Assembly: GCF_963576675.1 (NCBI RefSeq)
Contig: NC_088916.1
Location: forward strand, 54,251,001 to 54,315,000
Source: Euphorbia lathyris
Taxonomy: Eukaryota; Streptophyta; Magnoliopsida; Malpighiales; Euphorbiaceae
Direction: 5' to 3'
DNA: 64,000 nucleotides
Part shown: piece after piece, positions 46,992 to 57,049 of the stretch
Position numbering within the stretch: the first letter of the stretch is position 1
How the letters are laid out: each line of letters starts with the position of its first letter
The notes under the pieces: model-generated
What the model was told of the DNA's origin: nothing
The model's input: the letters and a program-made list of their open reading frames with translations, nothing else
Database searches by the model: none
Program-made: the position numbers and the translations under genes

Positions 46992-48246
46992 AATAAATTA
47001 TAAATTATTTTATTATTATGATAGTAGTGATTAATTTAATATTTAATTAATCTATCATTGTCTCCAAATGTGTCTGCTTACCTAATTGTTATTATGATTA
47101 CTCATCTACCTTTAATTAATCTTACCTCTAATGTTAGACTGTTTATTAATTTTTTTGTTAAAAATATAAAATTTTGTATTTTGTATTTTTTTTTTGTATT
47201 TTGTTAATTAATTGAAAGACATTGTTACTATACATACAAATCTCTTGGTTTCAGGTCCTAATTCAATTTAAAATTTTGTATATAATATAAAAACGATGAC
47301 AATGTACATATTAATAATATTAATAATGTTGGTTGATGCATAAAATGGAAGAAATGTCTTTGGTTTAATACATTCAGAATCCTTAAACTTGGTCTATAAA
47401 ACTGATTCTCTCTTAAATTTATGTATTGTTTCGTTAGCTATTTAAATTTAATTAAAGTGGTATGATTAATCTTCCAAATCTATGTGCTAGAGCAAAAGAA
47501 AATTGGACAGTCCAAATAATCAAATTTAAGAACTGTAAATAAATTCAAAGAATTAATAAATTTAAATATCTAACAAGTTACTTTAACCAATTTTTTTTTA
47601 TACTCATTTTTATTTAATTCTTATTAAAATGGAAAGTGAAGTAGTGGAATATGTAAGGTGGATGTACAGAAAAGGTTTATTCGATCTAGACATTCAAAAG
47701 ATAACTGAAAGTAATAATAACACAAAGATCTTTTGGTAACCTGATTTTCCATTTTCCATTTTCGTTTTCTATTTTTATTTAAAGTTTTTTGCTGTTTTTT
47801 TAAAAAAAGAAACATATTTTGGTAGGATTAGGAATAGCTTTAGTGGGTTTGACAATCGAGATAAAATTAATGTTGTATATTCTAAAAGCAATAGAGGGAT
47901 GATCTTATAGGCATTAAAATTAGGTAATCAAATATTCAATTATTGCATTCTTTTGCATGCCTCCATCTTATCTTGACTTTTTACAATTTTTAATCATATA
48001 ACATAACTTATAAAATGAGACTTTTATATAAATTCCGAGATGAATACACGAGATATAAGAGTGCCGAACCACCTCTGACTAGAACTGAAAATAAGGTAGA
48101 ATGGGACCGGAGACTGTTTCTCATGTTTCTATCTCCAGTTGTAATGGGAAAATATAGTCATGTATTATTTCTCAAATTCTAGATAAAAAGAATTTAGTGA
48201 AATTTAAAATTTTGCTGTAGAATACAACTAGTTATATATAATCTAC
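46992..48246. other. Intergenic, nothing recognised
   Basis: AT-rich with no credible gene or repeat boundary. Confidence 0.55.
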
Positions 48247-48651
48247 AAACGTTAATATACTTGATACACATATATGAATTTACTAATATAAAAAGAAATA
48301 TACAGAAATTCATCTAACTATAAATTGTTCAATATAAAAATTATATTAATCTATTAAATCACTAACACATACTACTAATTCCTCACGTGAATATTGTGGG
48401 CATCCCAAGTGAGGTAAGGAGAGCGATCCCCGTTTCTGCACATCTACGTCTATAGAGAATTTTTTTCACATCTCTATCCCATGAGAAAAATAAATGAGGA
48501 TTCCACATTTTCGTTGGGAGAATCCTTGTAAAAGATGAGTAATTCTCATCCGCTACTCTTAGAATATATATATGTCTCTTTCGTATTTATCTTTATTTTA
48601 GAGTATATATTTTTCCTTGTATTTAACTCTTTGTGTTAAACAAAAACTCTT

Positions 48652-48652
<1 letters not shown>

Positions 48653-48698
<46 letters not shown>
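48653..48698. repeat. (TA)n(CA)n microsatellite
   Basis: About nine TA units then about fourteen CA units; the paralogous site in unit 2 (50451-50478) has fewer of both, so the array changed length after duplication. Confidence 0.95.
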
Positions 48699-48917
48699 TA
48701 TGTCTGTATCGACTAAATATATGAAAATAATAATATTATTTTCTTTTTACTATCTTTACATAGTATCATGACCTCGTTAATGAATATTTATTCCTCCTTC
48801 TACAAGCTCAATCGAATCTGCCATATCCTTCCCTACCTATAGTTTGGTCTCCTCCTTCCTAATAAACCTTAAAATCTAATTCTCATCCAAACCCAAATCT
48901 CAATACTTCATCCACCA

Positions 48918-49960
48918 TGTCTAACGCCTCCACCCCTCCTTTGCAACTTATTGCGTTTTGCTTTTTCTGAACTCACTTTAACGGTGATTGTTCAATCCAG
49001 ACCAGAACATCATGACACTTCTTCTTCACTAAAAATTCTTCTTCTTGTCGTCCAAAGAGGGGACAACACCGCCATAAATCAAACCGGCAAAGGAGACGCA
49101 GTGACGATAAAGGTGGCAGTAGTCGTGGTGGGCACTCTAGCATAAACAATGGGCGTGGGGGTTATTCTTCTTACCTTTGGTAGCATAATGGGCTATGGGT
49201 AGGGGTGCAAATGAGCCTACCTAGTTCACAAACTGTTCGAGTTCGGCTCGGTCAAAGCTCGGTCAAAGTTCAAATCGATTAGGCTCAGCTCAAGTTTGAG
49301 ATCAGCTCAAGCATTAATGAGCCCGAGCCTTAAGAAGAATCAGCCTCTTCATCAACTTGATGTTAAAAATGCGTTTCTGCATGGAGACCTCAAGAAAACT
49401 GTATACATGTATTAGCCACTAGGTTATCAAGATCCTTAATATTTTAATCATGTATGTCTCCCACTTAAGTCTTTGTATAGGCTAAAGTAAGCCCTCGGGC
49501 ATGGTACAAACAGTTTGCGAACTTTATATTCACTCGTGGTTTTACTAACAGTAAATATGACAATTCTCTCTTCATTTATGAACAGGGTAGCCATATGGCT
49601 TATATACTTCTATATGTTGATGATATTATATCTACTGCCTCATCTGATGCTCTTCATTAAACTATCATGTCTTGTCTCAGTTTTGAATTTGCTATGAAGG
49701 ATTTGGGACAATTGAGCTATTTTTTGGACATCGTTGTCACGCATTATAAAACTGGTATATTTTTCTCTCAAAGGAAGTATGCAGAGGAAATCATTGATAG
49801 GACTGACATGTCCTCATATAAGCCTTCTTCCACCCCTCTTGACACAAAGCCAAAGTTAAGTGTTGCATCTAACTCTCGATATGCAGATCCCTCACTGTAT
49901 CGCAACTTAGTTGGTGCTATATAGTAAATATCTTACTTTCACCTGTCTAGACATTTCATA
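48918..49960 (+). pseudogene. copia gag and reverse transcriptase remnant, unit 1
   Basis: Starts with a gag-like ATG at 48918 (MSNASTPPLQLIAF), soon stopped. A Gly/Arg-rich gag tail (RGQHRHKSNRQR-like) is readable near 49055-49175. After an internal deletion, reverse transcriptase follows from about 49350: LHQLDVKNAFLHGDLK, LLYVDDII-like near 49612, then KDLGQLSYFLDIVVTHYKTG and SSTPLDTKPKL to 49924. Several stops fall where the family has Gln, for example before PLGYQDP and at the end of LVGAI. The missing parts are integrase and most of gag. Confidence 0.85.
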
Positions 49961-50669
49961 TGCATTGCAACAAATTTATTTATTCATGCACAAACCAATG
50001 GAATAACATATGCAAGCTTTGAAGCGCATAGTACGCTATAAACGTTAATATACTTGATACACATATATGAATTTACTAAATATAAAAAGAAATATACAAA
50101 AATTCATCTAACTATAAATTGTTCAATATAAAAAGTACATTAATCTATTAAATCACTAACATATACTACTAATTCCTCATGCGAACATTGTGGGCATCTC
50201 AAGTGAGGTAAGGAGAGAGATCCCCGTTTCTGCACATATACGTATATAGAGAATTTTTTCACATCTCTATCCCATGAGAAAAATAAATCAGGATTCCACA
50301 TTTTCGTTGGGGGAATCCTCGTAGAAGATGAGTAATTCTCATCCGCTACTCTTAGGATATATCTGTCTCTTTTGTATTTATCTTTATTTTAGAGTATATA
50401 TTTTTCCTTGTATTTAAATCTTTGTGTTTAAAAAATAAAAACTCTTTGTGAATATATATATATACACACACACACACATTATGTCTGTATCGACTAAATA
50501 TATGAAAATAATAATATTATTTTCTTTTCGTTAATGAATATTTATTCCTCCTTCTACAAGCTCAATCGAATCTACCATCTCTTTCCCTACCTATAGTTCG
50601 GTCTCCTCCCTCCTAATAAACCTTAAAATCTGATTCTCATCCAAACCCAAATCTGAGTACTTAATCCAC

Positions 50670-53645
50670 CATGTCTAATGCCTCCACCCCTCCTTTGCAA
50701 CCTATTGCGTTTTGCTTTTTCTGAACTCACTTCAACGGTGATTGTTCAATATAGACCAGAACATCATGACACTTCTTCTTCAACAAAAAAATTCTTCTTC
50801 TCACCGTCTAAAGAGGGGACAACACCGCCATAACTCAAACCGACAAAGGGGACACAGTGACGGTAAAGGTGACAGTAGTCGTGGTGGGCACTCCGGCATA
50901 AACAATGTGCGTGGGGGTTATTCTTCTTACCTTGGTAATATAATGGGCTATGATTAGGGGTGCAAAATGAGCCTGCCTAGTTCACAAATGTTCGAGTTCG
51001 GCTCGGTCAAACCTCGGTCAAAGCTCAAATTGATTGGGCTCAGATCGAGTTTGAGACCAACTCAAGCATTAATGAGCCCGAGTCTGAAAAAGAATCAGCC
51101 TCTTCATCAACTTGATGTTAAAAATGTGTTTCTGCATGGAGACCTCAAGGAAACCGTATACATGTATTAGCCACTAGGTTATCGAGATCCTTAATATTTT
51201 AATCATGTATGTCTCCTACTTAAGTCTTTGTATAGGCTAAAGCAGGCCCCTCAGATATGGTACAAACGGTTTGTGAACTTTATGTTCACTCGTGGTTTTA
51301 CTAACAGTAAATGTGACAATTCTCTCTTCATTTATCAATAGGGTAGCCATATGGCTTATATGCTTCTATATGTTGATGATATTATATTGACCGTCTCATC
51401 TGATGCTCTTCATTAAAATATCATCTCTTGTCTCAGTTTTGAATTTGCTATGAAGGATTTAGGATAATTGAGCTATTTTTTGGGCATCATTGTCACTCGC
51501 TATAAAACTAGTATATTTTTCTCTCAAAGGAAGTATGTAGATGAAATCATTGATAGGGCTGACATGTCCACATATAAGCCTTCTTCCACCCCTCTTGACA
51601 CAAAGCCAAAGTTAAGTGTCACATCCAACTCTCGATATGCAGATCCCCCACTATATCGCAACTTAGTTGGTGCTCTATAGTACAATATCTTACTTTCACC
51701 CGTCTAGACATTTCATATGCAGTGTAACAAATTTGTTTATTCATGCACAAACCAATGGAATAACATATGCAAGCTCTGAAGCGTATAGTACGCTATATTT
51801 AAGGACTCTTTGTTGAAACACATTTCCACACTTATTTTGATTTGACAAAATTATTTAAATTAGAAGTAAATCCCTAAGATAAAAATTCTAACACATTAAA
51901 TTTAAATGATTTGATTTATTTGACTCTAATGTGTTTGTTCAAGTGTTGTTTGGAGTATTTAATTTAGAAGTGTAAAAGACATTAAGATAAAGCTCAAAGC
52001 CCATTAAGCAAGGTCAAGGCCCAAGCAAAGTCAAAACGGATCAAGGCTTGTGAATCAACTCAGCCCAGCAAGAAGAAGGATCCAGAAGACTGGCTAACTC
52101 CTTCACAACGAAACCACTAAGTTCAACGCATAAGAAGACAAACAGAAGTTGACTTAGCAAACTTGGAGACAAAGGCTACCTAAATGAGGAAAGTTTCAGT
52201 TGCATCAGAAGAGTTGTCGTCCCGCTGTCCAGGAATATTTGCCTTAAATGGAGAGACAATCTGACACGTACTGACCAAAAGCTACTGAAGCACTGATCAA
52301 CATAGAAAAGACTACGTTCTCATTGGCCGAAGACACTGAGGGTGAAAGGGACAACATAGTTGTTTCCCTCCAACGGTTATTTTGAATTTCAAAATGACTG
52401 AAGGCTCAAGGTGTCACTATAAATAGGCTTTTCATTTGATTCAATCGATGCAGATCTTCACCAAGTTGAAACGCTGACCAAATTCCTACTTGAAGTTTCT
52501 GTGCAAAAAGCAAAGCAATCTTACACCAAATCTCATCTTTGTGTAAACGATTAGAATAGATCTTACTAGTGTTCTTTGTTAATAGAACAAAAATCTTATC
52601 AATTTTTAAATTGTTAGGAGACTCTGAGTTGCTCGGTTTTAGCATTCAGAGGTAGATAGTGTTGAGTATAGGATATAGAGGAAGGTACTCTGTATACTCG
52701 TTGGCTATTGTAAGGGTATGCTCTACCCAAGAGAGCTCAGTAGTGGATTAAAGCTCGGAAGGATTTCGGGGACTGGATGTAGGCAGGAGGCCGAACCAGG
52801 ATAAAACTGATGAGTAACCTTTTCTAACCCTTAACTCCTTTATCTGCTTGTTTTTTTATCCTATCTAGTAAAACGCTTAACTGAACGAATACTGAGTTGT
52901 GTGAATTGATGCTGAGCTCAGGAATAGACTTCCAGTGCTATCTCCTGACTCAACGGTATAAGCAGCCTTAGTCATTGATTAACTAAAGTTGCCTCTAACC
53001 TCACTCAATATAATTATGCTAAGAATTAAGTGAAAAATCTTAAGTGATAATAGAAACAAGTCAGCCTTTGAAAGAAAATTTTTAAATAGTTCCTTAACCC
53101 CCCTAGGAACTAATTCCTATATCACAAGGGACCAACACTCTTTACATTTGGTTTGCATTTATACCCATCTTCCATGAATAAACTTATTTCCTACACTGGT
53201 GCTGACTGGGGTGGGTGTCCTGATACTAGGCGTTTCACGTCTGGTTACTATGTTTATTTGGAGGATAACTTGGTCTCTTGGTCTTCCAAACGACAAGCAA
53301 CTCTATCTTGTTCAAGTGTTGAAGCTGAGTAGTGTGGGGTCGCCAATGTTGTTTTCGAAACTTGTTGGCTCCGCAACCTCCTGTTAGAACTCCATTGTCA
53401 TCTTCAGAAAGCAACTATGGCCTACGGTGGTAATGTTACTGCAATATTTCTTTTTGGCAACCCAATTCATCATCGCACTAAACATATTAAAATGAACATT
53501 CAATGTTCTAGAGAAAGTTGCAAAGGACATGTATATGTTCCTTCCCGGTATTAAATCATCGACATATTCACTAAAGGACTTCCCTTAATTTTATTTGAGG
53601 ATTTTCGGGACAATCTTAATATTTGTCCACCTTCTGCTTTCAATT
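50670..53645 (+). pseudogene. copia remnant, unit 2 plus RNase H, split by a solo LTR
   Basis: Repeats unit 1 from 50670 (MSNASTPPLQPIAF) through reverse transcriptase (LHQLDVKNVFLHGDLKE near 51110, LLYVDDII near 51365, SYFLGIIVTRYKT near 51480). Reading stops in the solo LTR at 51811 and resumes at 53138 with RNase H (FGLHLYPSS, YTGADWGGCPDTRRFTSGY, SSKRQATLSCSSVEAE) and ends near 53645 (VPSRY, DIFTKGLP, NICPPSAF). Joined without the LTR, the frame runs straight from RIVRYI to FGLHLYPSS. Stops again replace Gln codons. Not functional. Confidence 0.88.
51811..53137 (+). mobile_element. Solo LTR with 5-bp target duplication CTCTT
   Basis: 1327 bp, starts TGTTGAAACACATTTCC and ends AAGGGACCAACA, flanked by CTCTT at 51806-51810 and 53138-53142. 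A TATA box (TATAAATA, 52418-52425) gives plus orientation. No internal region or second LTR is next to it, so it is the product of LTR-LTR recombination. It lies inside copia RNase H sequence, which is continuous once it is removed. Confidence 0.93.
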
Positions 53646-54197
53646 GAGAGAGTCTAACAATAGATTTAGTTAGTCAAGCTTTTGTATATATGGTAGGGAT
53701 ATATTTTGTATTTAAATTAGCTTAATTATGGGCTAAAACAATGTATTTCCATATATAATAAGAATAACTTGCCATTTATTTATTGACCAATTCAATGAAT
53801 TAGATCATTATAAATTATTATTATTTTTTGAAGGAAATACATCATTACTTATAAAGCACATCAAGGAAACTGTATATTTCTTTTATACATGTATTTTAAC
53901 GATTAAAAAATGTGAATAAAGAAATGTTAGAGCTCGGTCCATTCCATAGGCAGGAAAATGATTTAGGTTGAATAATTGAATATTAAAATTAATTAAATAA
54001 ATTAAGTAGTAATATGGATAAGGTTTGATTGGATGTAGATTTATCTTGTTTTGAAAACTAAAAAGTTGAAAGCGGGGCTATGGGTCAAGCATGGTCTCAC
54101 CTATTTGCTTTTCGGGGGTCGAAATTTCCAAACCCAAAAAAAACATGGTGAATTCTCACTTTGATTTAAAAAAAAAAAAAAATAATAAATAAATAAA
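53646..54197. other. Intergenic; possible 3' LTR remains of the duplicated copia at its left
   Basis: After the copia coding end there is AT-rich sequence in which a 3' LTR should lie, but I could not align it to the 5' side. No gene. Confidence 0.45.
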
Positions 54198-55182
54198 TTA
54201 AGGTGCAAAAATCCTCACGTTCACAGGCAGCAAAATGGTAGAATTTTATCTTTAACATTAACAGTCAAAAACAATTTTATCCATAATGTTGACAAGTTGG
54301 ATTTCCTTTGTGTCCCTGACATGCCTAATAGATTGAAGGGAAAATTCTACCACAAGGCAATCAGATCAGCACTGTTATATGGTACGGAGTGTTGGGCAGT
54401 GAAACACTATCACATTCATAAGATTTCGGTGGTGGAGATGCGTATGTTGAGATGGATGTGTGGTCATACGAGAAAAGATTGAGCGAGTAATGGAATAATT
54501 AGGACAATTACATCTATTGAGAATAAAATGAGGGAAAACCGGCTAAGGTGGTTTGACCATGTAAGACGAAGAGCGCTTGATGCGCCGGTTAGGAGGACTA
54601 AAGAGTGGCAAAGGGATGTAGTGGTGAGAGGTAGGGGAATACCTAAGCAAACTTGGAGGAAGGTGATCGAGAGTGATATGAGTTTATTGAGGATTGAGGA
54701 AAATGTAGTAGTGGATAGGACAGAGTGGAGGGAGAGAATTTGTATCGCTGACACGACTTGATTTCGCGATTTTATATGATGGTTCATGTTAGCCGACCCC
54801 GAATCATTTCGGGACTAAGGCTTTGTTGTTGTTGTTGACAAGTTGGGTCAATTTTAGACATTATTATAAAACATAGATATTTTGTTTCTTATTCTGCACC
54901 AGTAACACATAAATCGACTCTAAAAAATTCATGTTTAATCATATGTTTATGATATGTTATTTAATGAGTGATAAATGACGCACATATGAAGTGTAGATGA
55001 CAAGATTCATGACCGAAATGACAATTTGATTAATAATGTTTTCCAATTGACCAAATTTTTCAATGTTAGGGGTAAAATTGCTTTTGACTGCTGAATTTAA
55101 GGGTAAAATTACACCATTTTAGACGTTAATGATAAAATTGCTCATAAGTGTAAATGTTAAAGGTATTTTTGCATCTTATTAA
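54198..55182. mobile_element. Inverted-repeat MITE, split by an RTE LINE
   Basis: The left end TTAAGGTGCAAAAATCC pairs with the inverted right end near 55182 (AAGATGCAAAAATACC). Further pairs are AATGGTAGAATTTTATC with AATGGTGTAATTTTACC, CAGTCAAAAACAATTTTA with CAGTCAAAAGCAATTTTA, and GTTGGGTCAATT with TTGGTCAATT, once the 533-bp LINE and one duplication copy are removed. Non-coding. Confidence 0.75.
54301..54833 (+). mobile_element. 5'-truncated RTE-type LINE with 13-bp target duplication
   Basis: Flanked by GTTGACAAGTTGG at 54288-54300 and 54834-54846. Encodes the C-terminal end of an RTE reverse transcriptase: KFYHKAIRSALLYGTECWAVK, SVVEMRMLRWMCGHTRKD, then after a stop at 54480, MRENRLRWFDHVRRRALDAPVRR and RGRGIPKQTWRKVIESDM, stopping near 54763. 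The 3' end reads CGACCCCGAATCATTTCGGG...GGCTTTGTTGTTGTTG, the usual plant RTE tail with a (GTT)n end rather than poly(A). Only about 10% of a full element remains. Confidence 0.92.
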
Positions 55183-55660
55183 AAAGCTTTTCATTCCTAG
55201 TAAATCTTTAATTATTTACTTTAATTCTTTATCTACAAAATTAATTAATTGTAAATATGTAACTCTATTAGAAAAATATATGCATTTGAAACTATATTTT
55301 TACAAGTTTATTTAAAAATCGAATATATAAAACTATTGTTGAACTGTTAAAAATACAAATTAAAAAAAATCAAATAAATAATAGAGTCTTATTTTTTTTT
55401 ATAGTTATCCGTTTTATCGGTTCGAAGATTGTCAAAAAAAAAACGGATTCAGAATTTTCAACTAATGGAGGCAAACTATATAAACTATTTGAAGAAATAA
55501 ATAAGTGACAATTGATGGTATAATTGAAAAATAAACATCGTTAGAAGTTAGAACCAACCAACAATGGAATTTGACTAATCCAATGCAATACAAAATATTT
55601 TTTATATGTATGTAAAATTCACGAGACAAGGCAATTTCTTAGAGCGATCCCTTGTGATAT

Positions 55661-57049
55661 TGACACTAAGGATATTGTTGTCCTAAAATGTGAACACTAG
55701 CAAATGCACTAGGTACAAGTAATAAAGTGATAAGTAAGATATCGTCTCCACGAGGATAGAACAAGTGAATATAAATACTTATAAGGATGAGAACAGTCAA
55801 GTTTAAAGAGTAACTGATCAATTACTTTGAGTTGGTATTGATTTGATAAAATAAAAAGATAAAGAAAGTTGAAAAGAAGTTTAATTTCAGTTTTGGGAAG
55901 AACTGGCATACAACAAACACAAAAATGGTAGTGAACAGGCACTCCGCTCCTTGTTCATTAAGTAGAAACAACTTTGGCTCAAGGTATCTTTCACGAAAAT
56001 CGGTTGAGTCAGGTGTCCCTTGTTCCTAACGTTCTTTAAAAACAATCAAAATAAGTCTCATTGAGATTAATATATCTTTAAACTTTAAGAACATGAAAGC
56101 ATTTAGTTTGAACAATTAAAACCCTTAATATTTAATTAATTATGTCTCTGTTTCATAATTAAATGTGCTTAATGAAAGTTCAACTTTGCAAAGAGAGTCT
56201 CCTCGTGATTGCTCTGCTCAGAAACAGATTAGCTACTCCTATTTAACGTTAATTACTCATTGAACAGCCAAGCTAATTATACTTAATGACTTTAGAGGGA
56301 AGTTAACCTGCCTTTTTACCTGTTTCTTCTCAGCTGCATACCTGTTGATAGATTTACTCACTCATAATTGAATGAGGCAAGACAAAATAATAATGAAAGA
56401 ACAAACAATGCATTAAAATAACTAGAAACACAATTACACACTAAGGATTCAGATCTAAAATCTGAATGAATCAAAAAATAAAAGAAAGCTCTTTAAATAG
56501 CCTAAAGATCCAGCATAAATCATTGTTCTAGATACATTAAAATATTCAAGATATGGTCTGCCAGACTGTTCTGACAGACAGAGAGCAGTCTGCTGAACAG
56601 TCAGACAACTCATGTTGTATTATTTTCTTCTAAAAGCATGACTGTTCTGCAGCAAATTCAATTCTTCTCTAAGAAAGGCATCTTTGGAATTCAGGAAAGA
56701 TTAATAATTCATATGTTGGGTTCATGCTTCACCCAACAAGTTGTTCTTGCCCTTTCCTGGTTGTTCTTCTCCTTTAAGCGCAACGTGAACTCTTCCATCG
56801 AACAGGCAGTGACCCTTGAACGAGCAGAATATATTTTTTTCTCCAAATTTCACATTGATCTTTGGTTCTCCATTTTGGTCTTTTTGCTTCTCCAAAATAT
56901 CAATTTCACTCCAATTAAGCACAAGTGATCTACCAAAGTCCTCTTTCTCCAATCTATAGAAAATCACTTAAAATTCTCACTAATAGATTAATTATCCAAT
57001 TAAATCATGAGAATTAAGGGGTAAAAATAAGTATAATATACACCTATCA
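55661..57049. mobile_element. Solo LTR inside the copia, target duplication GATAT
   Basis: Flanked by GATAT at 55656-55660 and 57050-57054; the segment starts TGACACTAAGG and ends ACACCTATCA. Another GATAT at 55671 leaves a start at 55676 (TGTTGTCC) possible. Removing it brings MKDMEEVVYI next to RDRSKKL and TYI motifs of copia reverse transcriptase, which supports the boundary. A TATCGTCTCCACGAGGAT block near 55740 resembles one in the gypsy LTR at about 1078 (TATCGAATCCACAGGAT), so I lean to a gypsy origin. Confidence 0.75.

Larger units (their letters stand above)
48247..51800 (+). repeat. Tandem duplication of a 1.79-kb segment carrying decayed copia sequence
   Basis: Unit 1 is 48247-50039 and unit 2 is 50040 to about 51800, about 95% alike by eye. 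Both begin AAACGTTAATATACTTGATA and hold the same mix: copia leader, gag scraps, a short hAT-like insertion (GGGGTGCAAA...) and reverse transcriptase. The junction CTATAAACG at 50036 resembles CTACAAACG at 48243, a short homology where the duplication could have formed. Unit 2 lacks about 30 bases that hold the primer binding site in unit 1 (48761-48773, TAGTATCATGACC). Confidence 0.92.
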
